A DNA stretch of 64,000 nucleotides from JALORV01 sp035498175 (GCA_035498175.1 DATKAJ010000014.1:78168-142167); one strand, 5' to 3'. Positions 8,449 to 20,270 are shown, counted from the stretch's first letter. Numbers and translations: made by a program. The notes: a model not told the origin generated them from the sequence alone.

Positions 8449-9209
8449 CAAACTTCCCGCCGGACCAGCATCTCGCGGATCTTGCCGATCGCCCGGGTGG
8501 GATTGAGCTCCTTTGGGCACACATCGACGCAGTTCATGATGGTGTGGCAGCGGAACAGCCGGTACGGATCATTCAGGTTGTCCAGCCGCTCGTTGGTGGC
8601 CAGGTCGCGACTGTCGGCAATGAACCGGTAGGCCTGCAGCAGGCCAGCCGGCCCCACGAACTTGTCCGGGTTCCACCAGAAGCTCGGGCACGAGGTGGAG
8701 CAGCACGCGCACAGGATGCACTCGTACAGGCCGTCCAGCTCCTCGCGGGCCTCGGGCGACTGCAGCCGCTCTTTCTCCGGCGGCGGCGTGTCGTTGATCA
8801 GGTACGGCTTGATCGAGTGGTACTGCTTGAAGAACTGCGACATGTCGACGATCAGGTCGCGGATCACCGGCAGGCCCGGCAGCGGCTTCAGGACGATCGG
8901 CTCCTTCAGGTCGCGCAGGTTCGTAACGCAGGCCAGGCCGTTCTTGCCGTTGATGTTCATCGCGTCGGAGCCGCAGACGCCCTCGCGGCACGACCGGCGG
9001 AACGACACGCTGTCGTCAAAGTCGGCCTTGATGCGCATCAGCGCGTCCAGCAGCATCTTGTCGTGCGGTGTCAGCTTGACCTCGAGCCGCTGCATGTACG
9101 GCTTGGCGTCCTTGTCCGGGTCGTAGCGGTAGATCTCGAACCGGACCGTCCGCGTCCCCGCCGCCGTTTCCGCCACCGCGCCTGCCTCGACGTTACTGTT
9201 TGCAGTCAT
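8448..9209 (-). CDS. sdhB: Succinate dehydrogenase iron-sulfur subunit
   Basis: Carries the 2Fe-2S, 4Fe-4S and 3Fe-4S clusters that move electrons from SdhA to quinone. At 253 residues it is slightly long owing to a ~20-residue N-terminal extension before VRFEIYRYDPD. Cluster ligands are seen in order: SCREGVCGSDAMNING for the 2Fe-2S centre, then CILCACCSTSCPSFWW and CHTIMNCVDVCPKELNP for the other two. The stop overlaps the sdhE start. A 129-bp gap with an inverted repeat separates it from sdhA, which is unusual in an otherwise tightly packed operon. Confidence 0.97.
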   Translation of the reverse strand: MTANSNVEAGAVAETAAGTRTVRFEIYRYDPDKDAKPYMQRLEVKLTPHDKMLLDALMRIKADFDDSVSFRRSCREGVCGSDAMNINGKNGLACVTNLRDLKEPIVLKPLPGLPVIRDLIVDMSQFFKQYHSIKPYLINDTPPPEKERLQSPEAREELDGLYECILCACCSTSCPSFWWNPDKFVGPAGLLQAYRFIADSRDLATNERLDNLNDPYRLFRCHTIMNCVDVCPKELNPTRAIGKIREMLVRREV

Positions 9210-9261
9210 ATTGAACCCCGAATGCGCCGCGAGGCTGACGCAGCGCGCGTATCCCTTGTGA

Positions 9262-9299
9262 TGGAAAGAATCGACTGGCTCCGCCGGCGATTCTTTCCA
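9262..9299. repeat. Hairpin-forming inverted repeat between sdhA and sdhB
   Basis: Arms tggaaagaatcg (9262-9273) and cgattctttcca (9288-9299) are perfect 12-bp complements around a 14-nt GC-rich loop. It lies inside the sdhA-sdhB gap of the leftward operon. There is no U tract after it. It may be an mRNA stability or processing element, or a partial attenuator; the role is not shown. Confidence 0.8.
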
Positions 9300-9338
9300 A
9301 TCTGAGCACGCAAAAGCAGGCTTTCACTCTTGCGCGCC

Positions 9339-11114
9339 TTAAAACGTCCGCTTCTTCGGCTCGAACATCGGCACGCTCAGAGGCTTCGTGCGGACCGGCT
9401 TGTAGTCGAGCCGGTTGCCGTCAGAGTAGAACAGCGTGTGCTTCATCCAGTTCGCGTCGTCCCGCTCCGGAAAATCGTCGCGCGCGTGCGCCCCGCGGCT
9501 CTCGCTGCGGGCTGCAGCCGACACGATCGTGGCCTTCGCCGTCTCCGCCAGGTTATCGAGCTCCAGTGCCTCGATGCGCGCGGTATTGAAGACCTTCGAC
9601 TTGTCGGCCATGGCCACGTGCCTTGCGCGCTCGGCGAGCTCGTTGATCCTGGCGACGCCTTCGTCGAGCAGCCGGCCGGTACGGAACACGCCGCAGTGCG
9701 ACTGCATCGCCCTGCGGATCGCGTTGGCGACGTCCTGCACGCGCTCGCCTTCGTTGCGCGCGTCGAGTGCCGCGACGCGCGCCGCGGTGACATCGCCCGC
9801 GTCGGCCGGCAGCGCGCGATGCTCCTGCGCCCGCAGGTTGCGCGCCACGATGTGATTGCCAGCCGCGCGTCCGAAAACCACCAGGTCGAGCAGCGAGTTG
9901 GTACCGAGGCGATTCGCGCCGTGGACCGACACGCACGCGCATTCTCCGATCGCGTACAGCCCGGGCACGACGGCGTTCGGATCGCCACCCTTCGGCGCGA
10001 CAACCTCGCCGTGGTAATTGGTCGGTATGCCGCCCATCTGGTAGTGGATGGTCGGCACCACGGGGATCGGTTCCTTGATCGGATCGACGTTGGCGAACTT
10101 GATCGCGATCTCGCGGATCGACGGCAGCCGCTTCATAATGGTCTCGGCGCCGAGGTGATCCAGCTTCAGTAGCACGTAGTCCTTGTGCGGACCGCAGCCG
10201 CGGCCTTCCTTGATCTCCTGGTCCATGCTGCGCGAGACGAAGTCGCGCGGTGCCAGATCCTTCAGCGTCGGCGCGTAGCGCTCCATGAAGCGCTCGCCGT
10301 TCGAGTTCAACAGGATCCCGCCCTCGCCGCGCACGCCTTCAGTGATCAGCACGCCCGCATTCGCGACGCCGGTCGGGTGGAACTGCCAGAACTCCATGTC
10401 CTCGAGCGGCAGCCCGGCCCGCGCCACCATGCCGAGGCCGTCGCCGGTATTGATGTAGGCGTTGGTCGACGCGTCGAAGATGCGCCCGGCCCCTCCGGTC
10501 GCGAGCACCGTGACCTTCGCCTCGAAGATCATCAGCTCGCCGGTTTCCATCTCGAGCCCGACGACGCCAACCACCGCGCCCTCGGCATCGCGAACGAGAT
10601 CCAGCGCCATCCACTCGACGAAGAACTGCGTGCGTTCGCGCACGTTGCGCTGGTACAGCGTGTGCAGCAGCGCGTGGCCCGTGCGGTCCGCCGCGGCGCA
10701 CGCCCGCGGCACGGGCTTCTCTCCAAAGTTGGCCGAGTGGCCGCCGAATGGACGCTGGTAGATCGTGCCGTCCGGATTACGGTCGAACGGCATCCCGAAG
10801 TGCTCGAGTTCGTAGACGACCTTCGACGCCTCGCGGCACATGAACTCGATCGCGTCCTGGTCGCCGAGATAGTCCGAACCCTTGACCGTGTCGAACATGT
10901 GCCACAGCCAGTTGTCCTCGGTCATGTTGCCGAGCGACGCGCCGATGCCGCCCTGTGCTGCCACCGTGTGCGAGCGCGTCGGGAACACTTTCGACAGCAC
11001 CGCGACGTTGAGACCCGCCTGCGCGAGCTGCAGCGAACAGCGCATGCCGGCACCGCCGGCGCCGACGATCACCGCATCAAAACGGCGCCGTGCCAACCTG
11101 GTTGCAGACGCCAT
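9339..11114 (-). CDS. sdhA: Succinate dehydrogenase flavoprotein subunit
   Basis: Oxidises succinate to fumarate with covalent FAD. It is 591 residues, the normal length. The FAD dinucleotide fold VIVGAGGAGMRCSLQLA is near the N-terminus, followed by TRSHTVAAQGGIGASLGN, which contains the flavin-linking histidine. HPTG (residue ~240) and the RGEGG/ERYAP region belong to the succinate site, and HGANRLGTNSLLDLVVFGRAAG is the classic C-terminal signature. It begins 3 bp after the sdhD stop, so it is cotranscribed with the membrane anchors. Confidence 0.97.
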   Translation of the reverse strand: MASATRLARRRFDAVIVGAGGAGMRCSLQLAQAGLNVAVLSKVFPTRSHTVAAQGGIGASLGNMTEDNWLWHMFDTVKGSDYLGDQDAIEFMCREASKVVYELEHFGMPFDRNPDGTIYQRPFGGHSANFGEKPVPRACAAADRTGHALLHTLYQRNVRERTQFFVEWMALDLVRDAEGAVVGVVGLEMETGELMIFEAKVTVLATGGAGRIFDASTNAYINTGDGLGMVARAGLPLEDMEFWQFHPTGVANAGVLITEGVRGEGGILLNSNGERFMERYAPTLKDLAPRDFVSRSMDQEIKEGRGCGPHKDYVLLKLDHLGAETIMKRLPSIREIAIKFANVDPIKEPIPVVPTIHYQMGGIPTNYHGEVVAPKGGDPNAVVPGLYAIGECACVSVHGANRLGTNSLLDLVVFGRAAGNHIVARNLRAQEHRALPADAGDVTAARVAALDARNEGERVQDVANAIRRAMQSHCGVFRTGRLLDEGVARINELAERARHVAMADKSKVFNTARIEALELDNLAETAKATIVSAAARSESRGAHARDDFPERDDANWMKHTLFYSDGNRLDYKPVRTKPLSVPMFEPKKRTF

Positions 11115-11117
11115 CGG

Positions 11118-11495
11118 TCACACTCTCCAGAGAATCTGCACGGACCACACCGCGCAGAACACGAGCCACAGCACGGTCAGGGTCTGCAGCGACAGCCGCA
11201 CCCAGGTGGGCTTGATGTAGTCCATCCAGATGTCGCGCACGCCGATCCACGCGTGATAAAACAGCGCCAGCAGCGCGACCAGCGTGGTGATCTTCATCGG
11301 CAGCGACACGAACATGCCGGCCCAGCCGTCGTAACCCAGCGCACCGCCGAAGAAGAGGCGCAGCAGCAGGAACAGCAAGAACACCGTCAGCACGACGGCA
11401 GTCAGCCGCTGCAGCAGGAAATTGCCGACGCCGTAATGTGCGCCGACGACGAGACGCTTCGATCCGATCCCTGCGGTATCCGGGGCGCTGGCCAT
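11118..11495 (-). CDS. sdhD: Succinate dehydrogenase membrane anchor subunit
   Basis: A 125-residue membrane anchor that with SdhC holds cytochrome b and the quinone site. Three hydrophobic segments are visible: residues ~25-48 (FLLQRLTAVVLTVFLLFLLL), ~65-90 and ~100-122. H82 in the segment LLALFYHAWIGVRDIWMDY is a probable haem-b ligand, and this block is the SdhD family signature. The ATG at 11495 overlaps the sdhC stop (TGATG); the much longer open frame running to 11987 has no family similarity before this point. Confidence 0.93.
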   Translation of the reverse strand: MASAPDTAGIGSKRLVVGAHYGVGNFLLQRLTAVVLTVFLLFLLLRLFFGGALGYDGWAGMFVSLPMKITTLVALLALFYHAWIGVRDIWMDYIKPTWVRLSLQTLTVLWLVFCAVWSVQILWRV

Positions 11496-11902
11496 CAGAA
11501 GACTCCGAAGATCTTGAGCGCCGCAATCAGAGTCAGCGGCAGGCTGATCCAGTAGACCGCAAGCGCGCTGGTGCGGGCGACCGGCTTGTCGAGGCCCACG
11601 TGCAGGTCGAGGATCAGGTAGCGCACGCCGGCGACCAGGTGATGCAGGAATGCCCACGCAAGCCCGACCAGCACGATCCTGACAAAGAGGTTCGACGCTG
11701 CCACCGTGAGGCGCGCATAGCTGATTTCCGACGTCAGGCTCAGGTCGAAGAGCCACAACAGGAACGGCAGCAGCAGGAACAGCACGGCACCGCTCACCCG
11801 ATGCATGATCGACACCATGCCCGGCGGCGGAAGCCTGTAATGAAGGATCTGCGAGACGTGGATGTTGCGGAATTCGGGACGGGATGCGGCGGGAGTGGGC
11901 AT
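11495..11902 (-). CDS. sdhC: Succinate dehydrogenase cytochrome b556 subunit
   Basis: A 135-residue membrane subunit. The SdhC signature RPEFRNIHVSQILHYRLPPPGMVSIMHRVSGAVLF is split here into its landmarks: RP at the N-terminus, L-P-x-x-x-x-x-S-I-x-H-R-x-S-G around residues 25-38, and HHLVAGVRYLILD with a haem-ligand histidine around residue 86. Three membrane helices are apparent. It opens the sdh run, 103 bp after the gntR stop. The gap may carry its own promoter, but I see no convincing -35/-10 pair. Confidence 0.94.
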   Translation of the reverse strand: MPTPAASRPEFRNIHVSQILHYRLPPPGMVSIMHRVSGAVLFLLLPFLLWLFDLSLTSEISYARLTVAASNLFVRIVLVGLAWAFLHHLVAGVRYLILDLHVGLDKPVARTSALAVYWISLPLTLIAALKIFGVF

Positions 11903-12005
11903 GATGTTGTGGAGACTCTTGTACCGGGCTGTCGATCCCGAGGTGGCTCGTTATTCTGAACGAATTGACGTGGCCGACCAAATCCACGCACCCGGGCGAA
12001 CGCGC

Positions 12006-12803
12006 CTAGGAGAGCGTGTTGCGATAGTGGTAGTGCTCGGTGACGTACAGGCCGCGCCGCACCTCCACCGGCCGGTCGCCGTACGAATAGGACACGCGCT
12101 CCACGAGCAGCAGCGGTGAGCGCTCGGCGACGCCCAGCAGCTGCGCCGTCTGGCGTTCCGCACAGACTGCGCGCAGTTCCTCCTTGGCCCGGATCATGCG
12201 CGTGCCGAACTCTGTCTCGAAGAGCCCATAGAGCGGGCCCTTGTATTCGGCGAGACGCTCGGAGGTCAGCCCCTTGAACACCGTCCCGGGCAGCCAGATG
12301 TCCTCGAGGACGATCGGGTCTCCGCCGAAGCTCAGAAGGCGCCTGAGGTAGACCACGGCGTCCCCGGTGCGCAGCTCGAGCTGCCGGGCGATCTCGGCCG
12401 GGGCGCGAAGGCGGCGGCATTCGAGGAAGCTGCTGTGCGGTGGCGCGGATTCGCCGGCGTCCGGCACGACGCGCAGGAACCGGAATTGCGCGCGCGGCTC
12501 ATGATGCGTCGCTACGAACGTTCCCTTGCCTTGGCGCCGGACCAGCAGGTTCTCCGCGGCCAGTTCGTCGACTGCCTTGCGGACCGTGCCTTGGCTCACC
12601 TGGAAGCGGTTCGCGAGCTCGATCTCGCTCGGAATCAGCTCGCCCGGCTTCCATTCGCCCTGGTCCAGGCTCTTGACCAGCAAGTCCTTGATCTGCCTGT
12701 ACAGCGGCGAGAACACAGCGGGACGCGAAGCGCGCGCCGGGGCATCGGCGGGGGTATCGGCAGGGGCCATCTGGCGCGAAAGCATAGCGGAAAGCAGAGA
12801 CAC
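12006..12803 (-). CDS. GntR/HutC-family transcriptional regulator
   Basis: A 265-residue regulator. After a ~30-residue Ala/Pro-rich lead, residues ~33-98 form the GntR winged helix (LYRQIKDLLVKSL, then ELIPSEIELANRFQVSQGTVRKAVDEL and RRQGKGTFVA). The rest is a UTRA ligand-binding domain (GDAVVYLRRLLSFGGDPIVLEDIWLPG and the end VRRGLYVTEHYHYRNTLS). It is placed first in the leftward sdh-gltA direction and divergent from mdh, with a palindrome just upstream of its start, so it most likely controls these TCA genes and itself. The effector is unknown; a dicarboxylate or citrate-like ligand is a guess. Later in-frame ATGs at residues 7 and 11 are possible starts. Confidence 0.9.
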   Translation of the reverse strand: MSLLSAMLSRQMAPADTPADAPARASRPAVFSPLYRQIKDLLVKSLDQGEWKPGELIPSEIELANRFQVSQGTVRKAVDELAAENLLVRRQGKGTFVATHHEPRAQFRFLRVVPDAGESAPPHSSFLECRRLRAPAEIARQLELRTGDAVVYLRRLLSFGGDPIVLEDIWLPGTVFKGLTSERLAEYKGPLYGLFETEFGTRMIRAKEELRAVCAERQTAQLLGVAERSPLLLVERVSYSYGDRPVEVRRGLYVTEHYHYRNTLS

Positions 12804-12811
12804 GTGGATTA

Positions 12812-12834
12812 AATCTTATGTCTTATATAAGATT
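12812..12834. promoter_or_regulatory. Candidate GntR operator in the gntR/mdh divergent region
   Basis: Nested symmetry in an AT-rich patch only 9 bp from the gntR start. Half-sites aatcttat (12812-12819) and ataagatt (12827-12834) are perfect inverted repeats with a 7-bp spacer, and inside them tcttatataaga (12821-12832) is a perfect 12-bp palindrome. The tcttat unit therefore occurs twice in direct and once in inverted order. Position and symmetry suit an autoregulatory site also acting on mdh. Confidence 0.7.
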
Positions 12835-13182
12835 ACATATTCGACCACTCTCCCCGACCAAGCCCAGGCTCCCCCGCCCCAGCTTTTCGGCTGTCCTCAA
12901 GCCACACGCACCCAGGAGATCGCGGATGCGACGCACCCTTCCCTGCCTGCTGCCAGCGTTGCGACTGCGCGCTGGCTCGACCCCGGATGCGCGCCCATCA
13001 GCACGCCCACGCGCCATCGCGCGGTCCGGGCTATGTCAAGGCGCGCGACGAGAGCCGGCAGTACACTCGACCGGCTCTACAGCCGGATTCCATCGGCGGA
13101 CCGCAATGCCGATTATTCGACCGCTGCAGCGCTGTCCGCGCCTGAATAACTCCACACACATCGACCCCAGGAGGCCATTCCG
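12835..13182. other. mdh upstream/leader region
   Basis: A 348-bp gap between the operator-like palindrome and the mdh start. Short open frames here show no family similarity. A strong ribosome-binding site (aggagg, 13169-13174) lies 8 bp before the mdh ATG. Apart from the AT-rich patch at its left end I see no distinct promoter hexamers, no riboswitch I recognise and no repeat. Confidence 0.6.
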
Positions 13183-14169
13183 ATGAGCAAAGCACCCGTA
13201 CGCGTCGCCGTGACCGGCGCTGCCGGACAGATCGGCTATTCGCTGCTTTTCCGTATCGCCTCGGGCGAAATGCTGGGCAAGGACCAGCCGGTCATCCTGC
13301 AGCTGCTCGAGATCCCCGACGAGAAGGCGCAGAAGGCGCTCAAGGGCGTGATGATGGAACTCGACGACTGCGCGTTCCCCTTGCTCGCAAGCATGGAAGC
13401 GCACAGCGATCCCGCTGCTGCGTTCAAGGACACCGAGATCGCGCTACTCGTCGGCGCGCGTCCGCGCGGCCCGGGCATGGAGCGGAAGGACCTGCTGGCC
13501 GCCAATGCGCAGATTTTCACTGCACAGGGCAAGGCGCTCGACAAGGCTGCCAACCGTAACGTCAAGGTGCTCGTCGTCGGCAACCCCGCCAACACCAACG
13601 CATATATCGCGATGAAGTCGGCGCCGTCGCTGCCCAAGGGCAACTTCACGGCGATGATGCGGCTCGACCACAACCGTGCGCTGTCGCAGCTCGCCGCCAA
13701 GACCGGCAAGCCCGTAGCGTCGATCGAGAAGCTCGTCGTCTGGGGCAACCACTCGCCGACGATGTACCCGGACATCCGTTTCGCCACGATCGGCGGCCAG
13801 CCGGCGGCGCCGATGATCGATCCGGCGTGGTACCGGGACACCTACATACCTACCGTCGGCAAGCGCGGCGCTGCGATCATCGAGGCGCGTGGGCTGTCGT
13901 CAGCAGCTTCGGCGGCCAACGCGGCGATCGACCATATCCGCGACTGGGTGCTCGGCACCAACGGCCGCTGGGTCACGATGGGCGTGCCTTCGGATGGCGG
14001 CTACGGCGTGCCTGCCGAGGTCATCTACGGTGTGCCGTGCACCTGTGCTGGCGGCAAGTACGAAGTCATCCAGGGTCTCGCGGTCGACGAATTCTCCAAA
14101 GGCAAGATGGACAACACGCTGAAGGAACTGCTCGAGGAGCGCGACGGCGTGAAGCACCTGCTCGGCTGA
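13183..14169 (+). CDS. mdh: Malate dehydrogenase
   Basis: NAD-dependent oxidation of malate to oxaloacetate. At 328 residues it matches the dimeric, cytosolic-MDH-like type usual in betaproteobacteria. Visible features are the Rossmann start VAVTGAAGQIGYSLLFRIASGEM, the ALLVGARPRGPGMERKDLL loop with the substrate arginines, VVGNPANTNAYIA, the MMRLDHNRALSQLA block and the catalytic histidine in VVWGNHSPTMYPD. A strong aggagg Shine-Dalgarno precedes it. It is divergent from the gntR-sdh-gltA run and 98 bp upstream of prpC. Confidence 0.97.
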   Translation: MSKAPVRVAVTGAAGQIGYSLLFRIASGEMLGKDQPVILQLLEIPDEKAQKALKGVMMELDDCAFPLLASMEAHSDPAAAFKDTEIALLVGARPRGPGMERKDLLAANAQIFTAQGKALDKAANRNVKVLVVGNPANTNAYIAMKSAPSLPKGNFTAMMRLDHNRALSQLAAKTGKPVASIEKLVVWGNHSPTMYPDIRFATIGGQPAAPMIDPAWYRDTYIPTVGKRGAAIIEARGLSSAASAANAAIDHIRDWVLGTNGRWVTMGVPSDGGYGVPAEVIYGVPCTCAGGKYEVIQGLAVDEFSKGKMDNTLKELLEERDGVKHLLG

Positions 14170-14267
14170 CCACCGACCTACGCAACGAAACGAGGCACGT
14201 TCTTGGGCACGAACGCGGGCGCCGGGATTCATGAGGCGCTGCAGGACGAGCAGCCGCTGCCAGCACC

Positions 14268-15431
14268 ATGAGTGAAGTCAGGGACACGCCCGCAGTGGCA
14301 CCTAAGGCAAAGAAGTCGGTCGCCCTGTCGGGCGTTGTCGCCGGCAATACGGCGCTGAGCACGGTGGGCCGCTCGGGCAACGATCTCCGCTACCGTGGCT
14401 ACGACATCCTCGACCTCGCCAACGCGTGCGAGTTCGAGGAGGTCGCCCATTTGCTGGTGCATGGCAGCCTGCCCAACCGCAGCGAACTCGCCGCGTACAA
14501 GGCCAGGCTCGTTTCGATGCGCGGACTGCCGAGCAGCGTGAAGGCCGCGCTTGAATGCCTGCCGGCGTCGAGCCACCCGATGGACGTGCTGCGGACCGGC
14601 GTTTCCGCACTCGGCTGCGTGCTGCCGGAGAGGGACGACCACAACATCCCGGGCGCGAAGGCCATCGCGGACCGCCTGATGGCCTCGCTCGCGTCGATGC
14701 TGCTCTACTGGTACCACTTCAGCACCAACGGCCGCCGCATCGACGTGGAGACCGACGACGACACCATCGGCGGCCACTTCCTGCACCTGCTGCATGGCCG
14801 CTCCCCGAGTGAACTGCGGCTGAGGGCGATGCACACGTCGCTGATCCTCTACGCCGAGCACGAGTTCAACGCGTCGACGTTCACCGCACGGGTCATCGCG
14901 GGGACGGGAACCGACTTCCATTCGGCCATCACCGGCGCGATCGGAGCGCTTCATGGCTCGAAGCACGGCGGCGCCAACGAAGTCGCCTCCGAGATCCAGA
15001 AGCGCTACGAAACGCCGGCCGAGGCCGAGAGCGACATCCGCCGCCGTCTCAAGGCGAACGAGGTGATCATCGGCTTCGGCCACCCGGTCTATGCCGTTTC
15101 GGATCCGCGCAACAGGGTCATCAAGGAAGTCGCTCGCCGGCTGGCGGCCGACTCCTGCAACGCAAAAGTGTTCAGCATCGCCGAGCGCCTCGAGCACGTC
15201 ATGCGGGATGCCAGGGGGATGTTCCCGAACGTCGACTGGTTCAGCGCCGTGGCCTATCACCTGATGGGCGTGCCGACCGCGATGTTCACACCGCTCTTCG
15301 TGATCGCGCGCACCAGCGGCTGGAGCGCGCACATCATCGAGCAGCGTCTCGATGACAGGATCATTCGCCCGGGCGCCAATTACGTCGGGCCAGAAAACGT
15401 GAAGTTCGTGCCGCTGGCAAAAAGGGACTGA
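14268..15431 (+). CDS. prpC: 2-methylcitrate synthase
   Basis: Condenses propionyl-CoA with oxaloacetate to 2-methylcitrate, the entry of the methylcitrate cycle. It is 387 residues, like other PrpC proteins and shorter than GltA. Landmarks are LSGVVAGNTALSTVG at the start, LRYRGYDILDLA, the catalytic-histidine blocks LHGSKHGGANE and IGFGHPVYAVSDPRN, and NVDWFSAVAYHLMG with the catalytic aspartate. Sequence alone cannot fully exclude some citrate synthase activity. The assignment rests on these PrpC-type motifs plus prpD two genes downstream. Its stop overlaps the start of the next gene (TGATG). Confidence 0.93.
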   Translation: MSEVRDTPAVAPKAKKSVALSGVVAGNTALSTVGRSGNDLRYRGYDILDLANACEFEEVAHLLVHGSLPNRSELAAYKARLVSMRGLPSSVKAALECLPASSHPMDVLRTGVSALGCVLPERDDHNIPGAKAIADRLMASLASMLLYWYHFSTNGRRIDVETDDDTIGGHFLHLLHGRSPSELRLRAMHTSLILYAEHEFNASTFTARVIAGTGTDFHSAITGAIGALHGSKHGGANEVASEIQKRYETPAEAESDIRRRLKANEVIIGFGHPVYAVSDPRNRVIKEVARRLAADSCNAKVFSIAERLEHVMRDARGMFPNVDWFSAVAYHLMGVPTAMFTPLFVIARTSGWSAHIIEQRLDDRIIRPGANYVGPENVKFVPLAKRD

Positions 15432-15913
15432 TGGCTGAGGCGACACTGCAGGGGCTGATCGCGCGCCGCGCACAGCGCGGCGACCTGCCGCGACTGCTCG
15501 AGCTGCTCGCCGACGACGAGCTCGGCAAGAACCGCGAGGGCGTCGGCAGCGAAGACCCGGCCTACATCCGCGCCTTCGACGCGATCGACCGCGACCCGAA
15601 CCAGATGCTGCTGGTGGCCGAGCTCGACGGGCGGGTGGTCGGCATGCTGCAGGTCACCTACAGCCCAGGTCTGAGCCGGGGCGGGGCCTGGCGCGCCAAC
15701 ATCGAGGGGGTTCGGGTCGATAGCAGCGTGCGTGGACGCGGCATCGGCGGATGGCTGATGTCACGCGCGCTCGACAATGCACGCAAGCGCGGCTGTCGCC
15801 TTGCGCAGCTCACCAGCGACAAGCGCCGGGAGCGCGCACACAGCTTCTACGCGCGACTGGGCTTCGTCGAGTCGCACCTGGGCTACAAGCGACTGCTCGA
15901 GGACGCCGAATGA
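15431..15913 (+). CDS. GNAT-family N-acetyltransferase
   Basis: A 160-residue single-domain GNAT protein. The acetyl-CoA-binding motif A is VDSSVRGRGIGGWLMSRAL (residues ~97-115), followed by the C-terminal RERAHSFYARLGFVESHLGYKRLL typical of small-molecule or protein acetyltransferases. It is locked between prpC and prpD with overlapping start and stop codons on both sides (TGATG and ATGA), so its output is tied to the methylcitrate enzymes. The substrate is unknown. Acyl-CoA synthetases and other propionate enzymes are regulated by GNAT acylation in other bacteria, which makes a regulatory role plausible but unproved. Confidence 0.85.
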   Translation: MAEATLQGLIARRAQRGDLPRLLELLADDELGKNREGVGSEDPAYIRAFDAIDRDPNQMLLVAELDGRVVGMLQVTYSPGLSRGGAWRANIEGVRVDSSVRGRGIGGWLMSRALDNARKRGCRLAQLTSDKRRERAHSFYARLGFVESHLGYKRLLEDAE

Positions 15914-17424
15914 CGCCCGCAGCCGCGGCGTCTCCGGCCCGACCCCGACACTCAAAGATGCAACGTCGTACGACCAGGCGCCCGATCACCAAGGCCCGGC
16001 CCCGTCCGGACAAGGTGCTGGTGGACATCGCCGACTACGTTCTCAAGTACAAGGTGAGGAGCAAGGAAGCGATCGACACGGCGCGCTACTGCCTGATGGA
16101 CACGCTCGGCTGCGGCTTCGAAGCGCTGGAATACCCGGCCTGCACAAAGATGCTCGGACCGGTCGTGCCGGGCACCGTCGTACCGAACGGCGCGCGGGTG
16201 CCCGGCACGCGGTTCCAGCTGGACCCGGTCAAGGCGGCGTTCGACATCGGCGCGATGATCCGCTGGCTCGACTTCAACGACACGTGGCTGGCGGCCGAAT
16301 GGGGCCATCCGTCGGACAATCTGGGCGGCATCCTCGCAACCGCCGACTGGCTCTCGCGCACCGCAGTCGCCGCCGGCAGGAAGCCGCTTACGGTCGCGGA
16401 GGTACTGGTCGCCCTGGTCAAAGCGCACGAGATCCAGGGCTGCATCGCGCTCGAAAACGCGTTCAACGAGGTCGGTCTGGACCACGTTGTCCTGGTGAAG
16501 ATCGCCAGCACGGCGGTGGTCGCGGGAATGCTGGGCCTCGGGCGCGACGGGATCATCAACGCGCTGTCGCACGCGTGGGCGGACGGCCAGCCACTGCGCG
16601 TCTATCGCCAGGCTCCGAATACCGGTTCGCGCAAGAGCTGGGCCGCGGGTGACGCGACGTCACGCGCGGTGCGGCTGGCGCTGATTGCGAAGAGCGGCGA
16701 GATGGGGTACCCGTCCGTGCTGACGGCGAAGACTTGGGGCTTCTACGACGTTCTGTTCAGGGGCCGTCGCTTCCGGTTCCAGCGACCCTACGGCAGCTAC
16801 GTCATGGAAAACGTGCTGTTCAAGATCTCCTACCCCGCAGAATTCCACGCGCAGACCGCGGTCGAGGCCGCGATGGCGATTCACGGCGAGATGAAGACGC
16901 TCGGCCGGACCGATCGGGACGTGCGCAAGATCACGATCCGCACCCACGACGCCTGCGTCCGCATCATCGACAAGAAGGGCCCGCTCGCGAACCCGGCGGA
17001 CCGGGATCACTGCCTGCAGTACATGGTCGCCGTGCCCATCATCTTCGGCCGGCTCACCGCGGCGGATTACGAGGACGACTTCGCGGCCGATCCGCGCATC
17101 GATGCACTGCGCAAGAAGATCGTGTGCCGGGAAGACCGGCAGTTCACCAAGGATTACCACGACCCCGAAATACGCTCGATTGCCAACGCGCTGACCGTAG
17201 AATTCACCGACGGCAGGAAGCTCAAGGAAGTGGCCGTCGATTTCCCGATCGGTCACAGGCACCGGCGCAGGGAAGGAATGCCGGTGCTGGTGGAGAAGTG
17301 CAAGGCCAACCTGGCACGCGTGTTCCCGGCCAAACAGGCCGCGTCGATCCTCGATCTCTGCCTGGACGCCAGGCGGCTCGGCGCCACGCCCGTCAACGAA
17401 TTCGTCGACCTGATGATCATCTAG
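15910..17424 (+). CDS. prpD: 2-methylcitrate dehydratase
   Basis: Dehydrates 2-methylcitrate to 2-methyl-cis-aconitate (MmgE/PrpD family). The body follows the E. coli-type PrpD closely, with blocks such as YCLMDTLGCGFEALEYPAC, VVPNGARVPGTRFQLDPV, WLDFNDTWLAAEWGHPSDN and NPADRDHCLQYMVAVP. I took the ATG at 15910, which overlaps the GNAT stop (ATGA) and gives 504 residues. An ATG at 15958 would give 488, nearer the ~483 of the reference, and is equally possible. No prpB (methylisocitrate lyase) or prpF is in the window; acnA follows and could hydrate the product. Confidence 0.95.
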   Translation: MTPAAAASPARPRHSKMQRRTTRRPITKARPRPDKVLVDIADYVLKYKVRSKEAIDTARYCLMDTLGCGFEALEYPACTKMLGPVVPGTVVPNGARVPGTRFQLDPVKAAFDIGAMIRWLDFNDTWLAAEWGHPSDNLGGILATADWLSRTAVAAGRKPLTVAEVLVALVKAHEIQGCIALENAFNEVGLDHVVLVKIASTAVVAGMLGLGRDGIINALSHAWADGQPLRVYRQAPNTGSRKSWAAGDATSRAVRLALIAKSGEMGYPSVLTAKTWGFYDVLFRGRRFRFQRPYGSYVMENVLFKISYPAEFHAQTAVEAAMAIHGEMKTLGRTDRDVRKITIRTHDACVRIIDKKGPLANPADRDHCLQYMVAVPIIFGRLTAADYEDDFAADPRIDALRKKIVCREDRQFTKDYHDPEIRSIANALTVEFTDGRKLKEVAVDFPIGHRHRRREGMPVLVEKCKANLARVFPAKQAASILDLCLDARRLGATPVNEFVDLMII

Positions 17425-17450
17425 CTGCCAACCGACTCCGAGGCACTCCC

Positions 17451-20264
<2,814 letters not shown>

Positions 20265-20270
<6 letters not shown>

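Noticed and set aside
16734..17450. N-terminal extension of AcnA
   Set aside because: It runs inside prpD in another frame; aconitase sequence begins at 17451.
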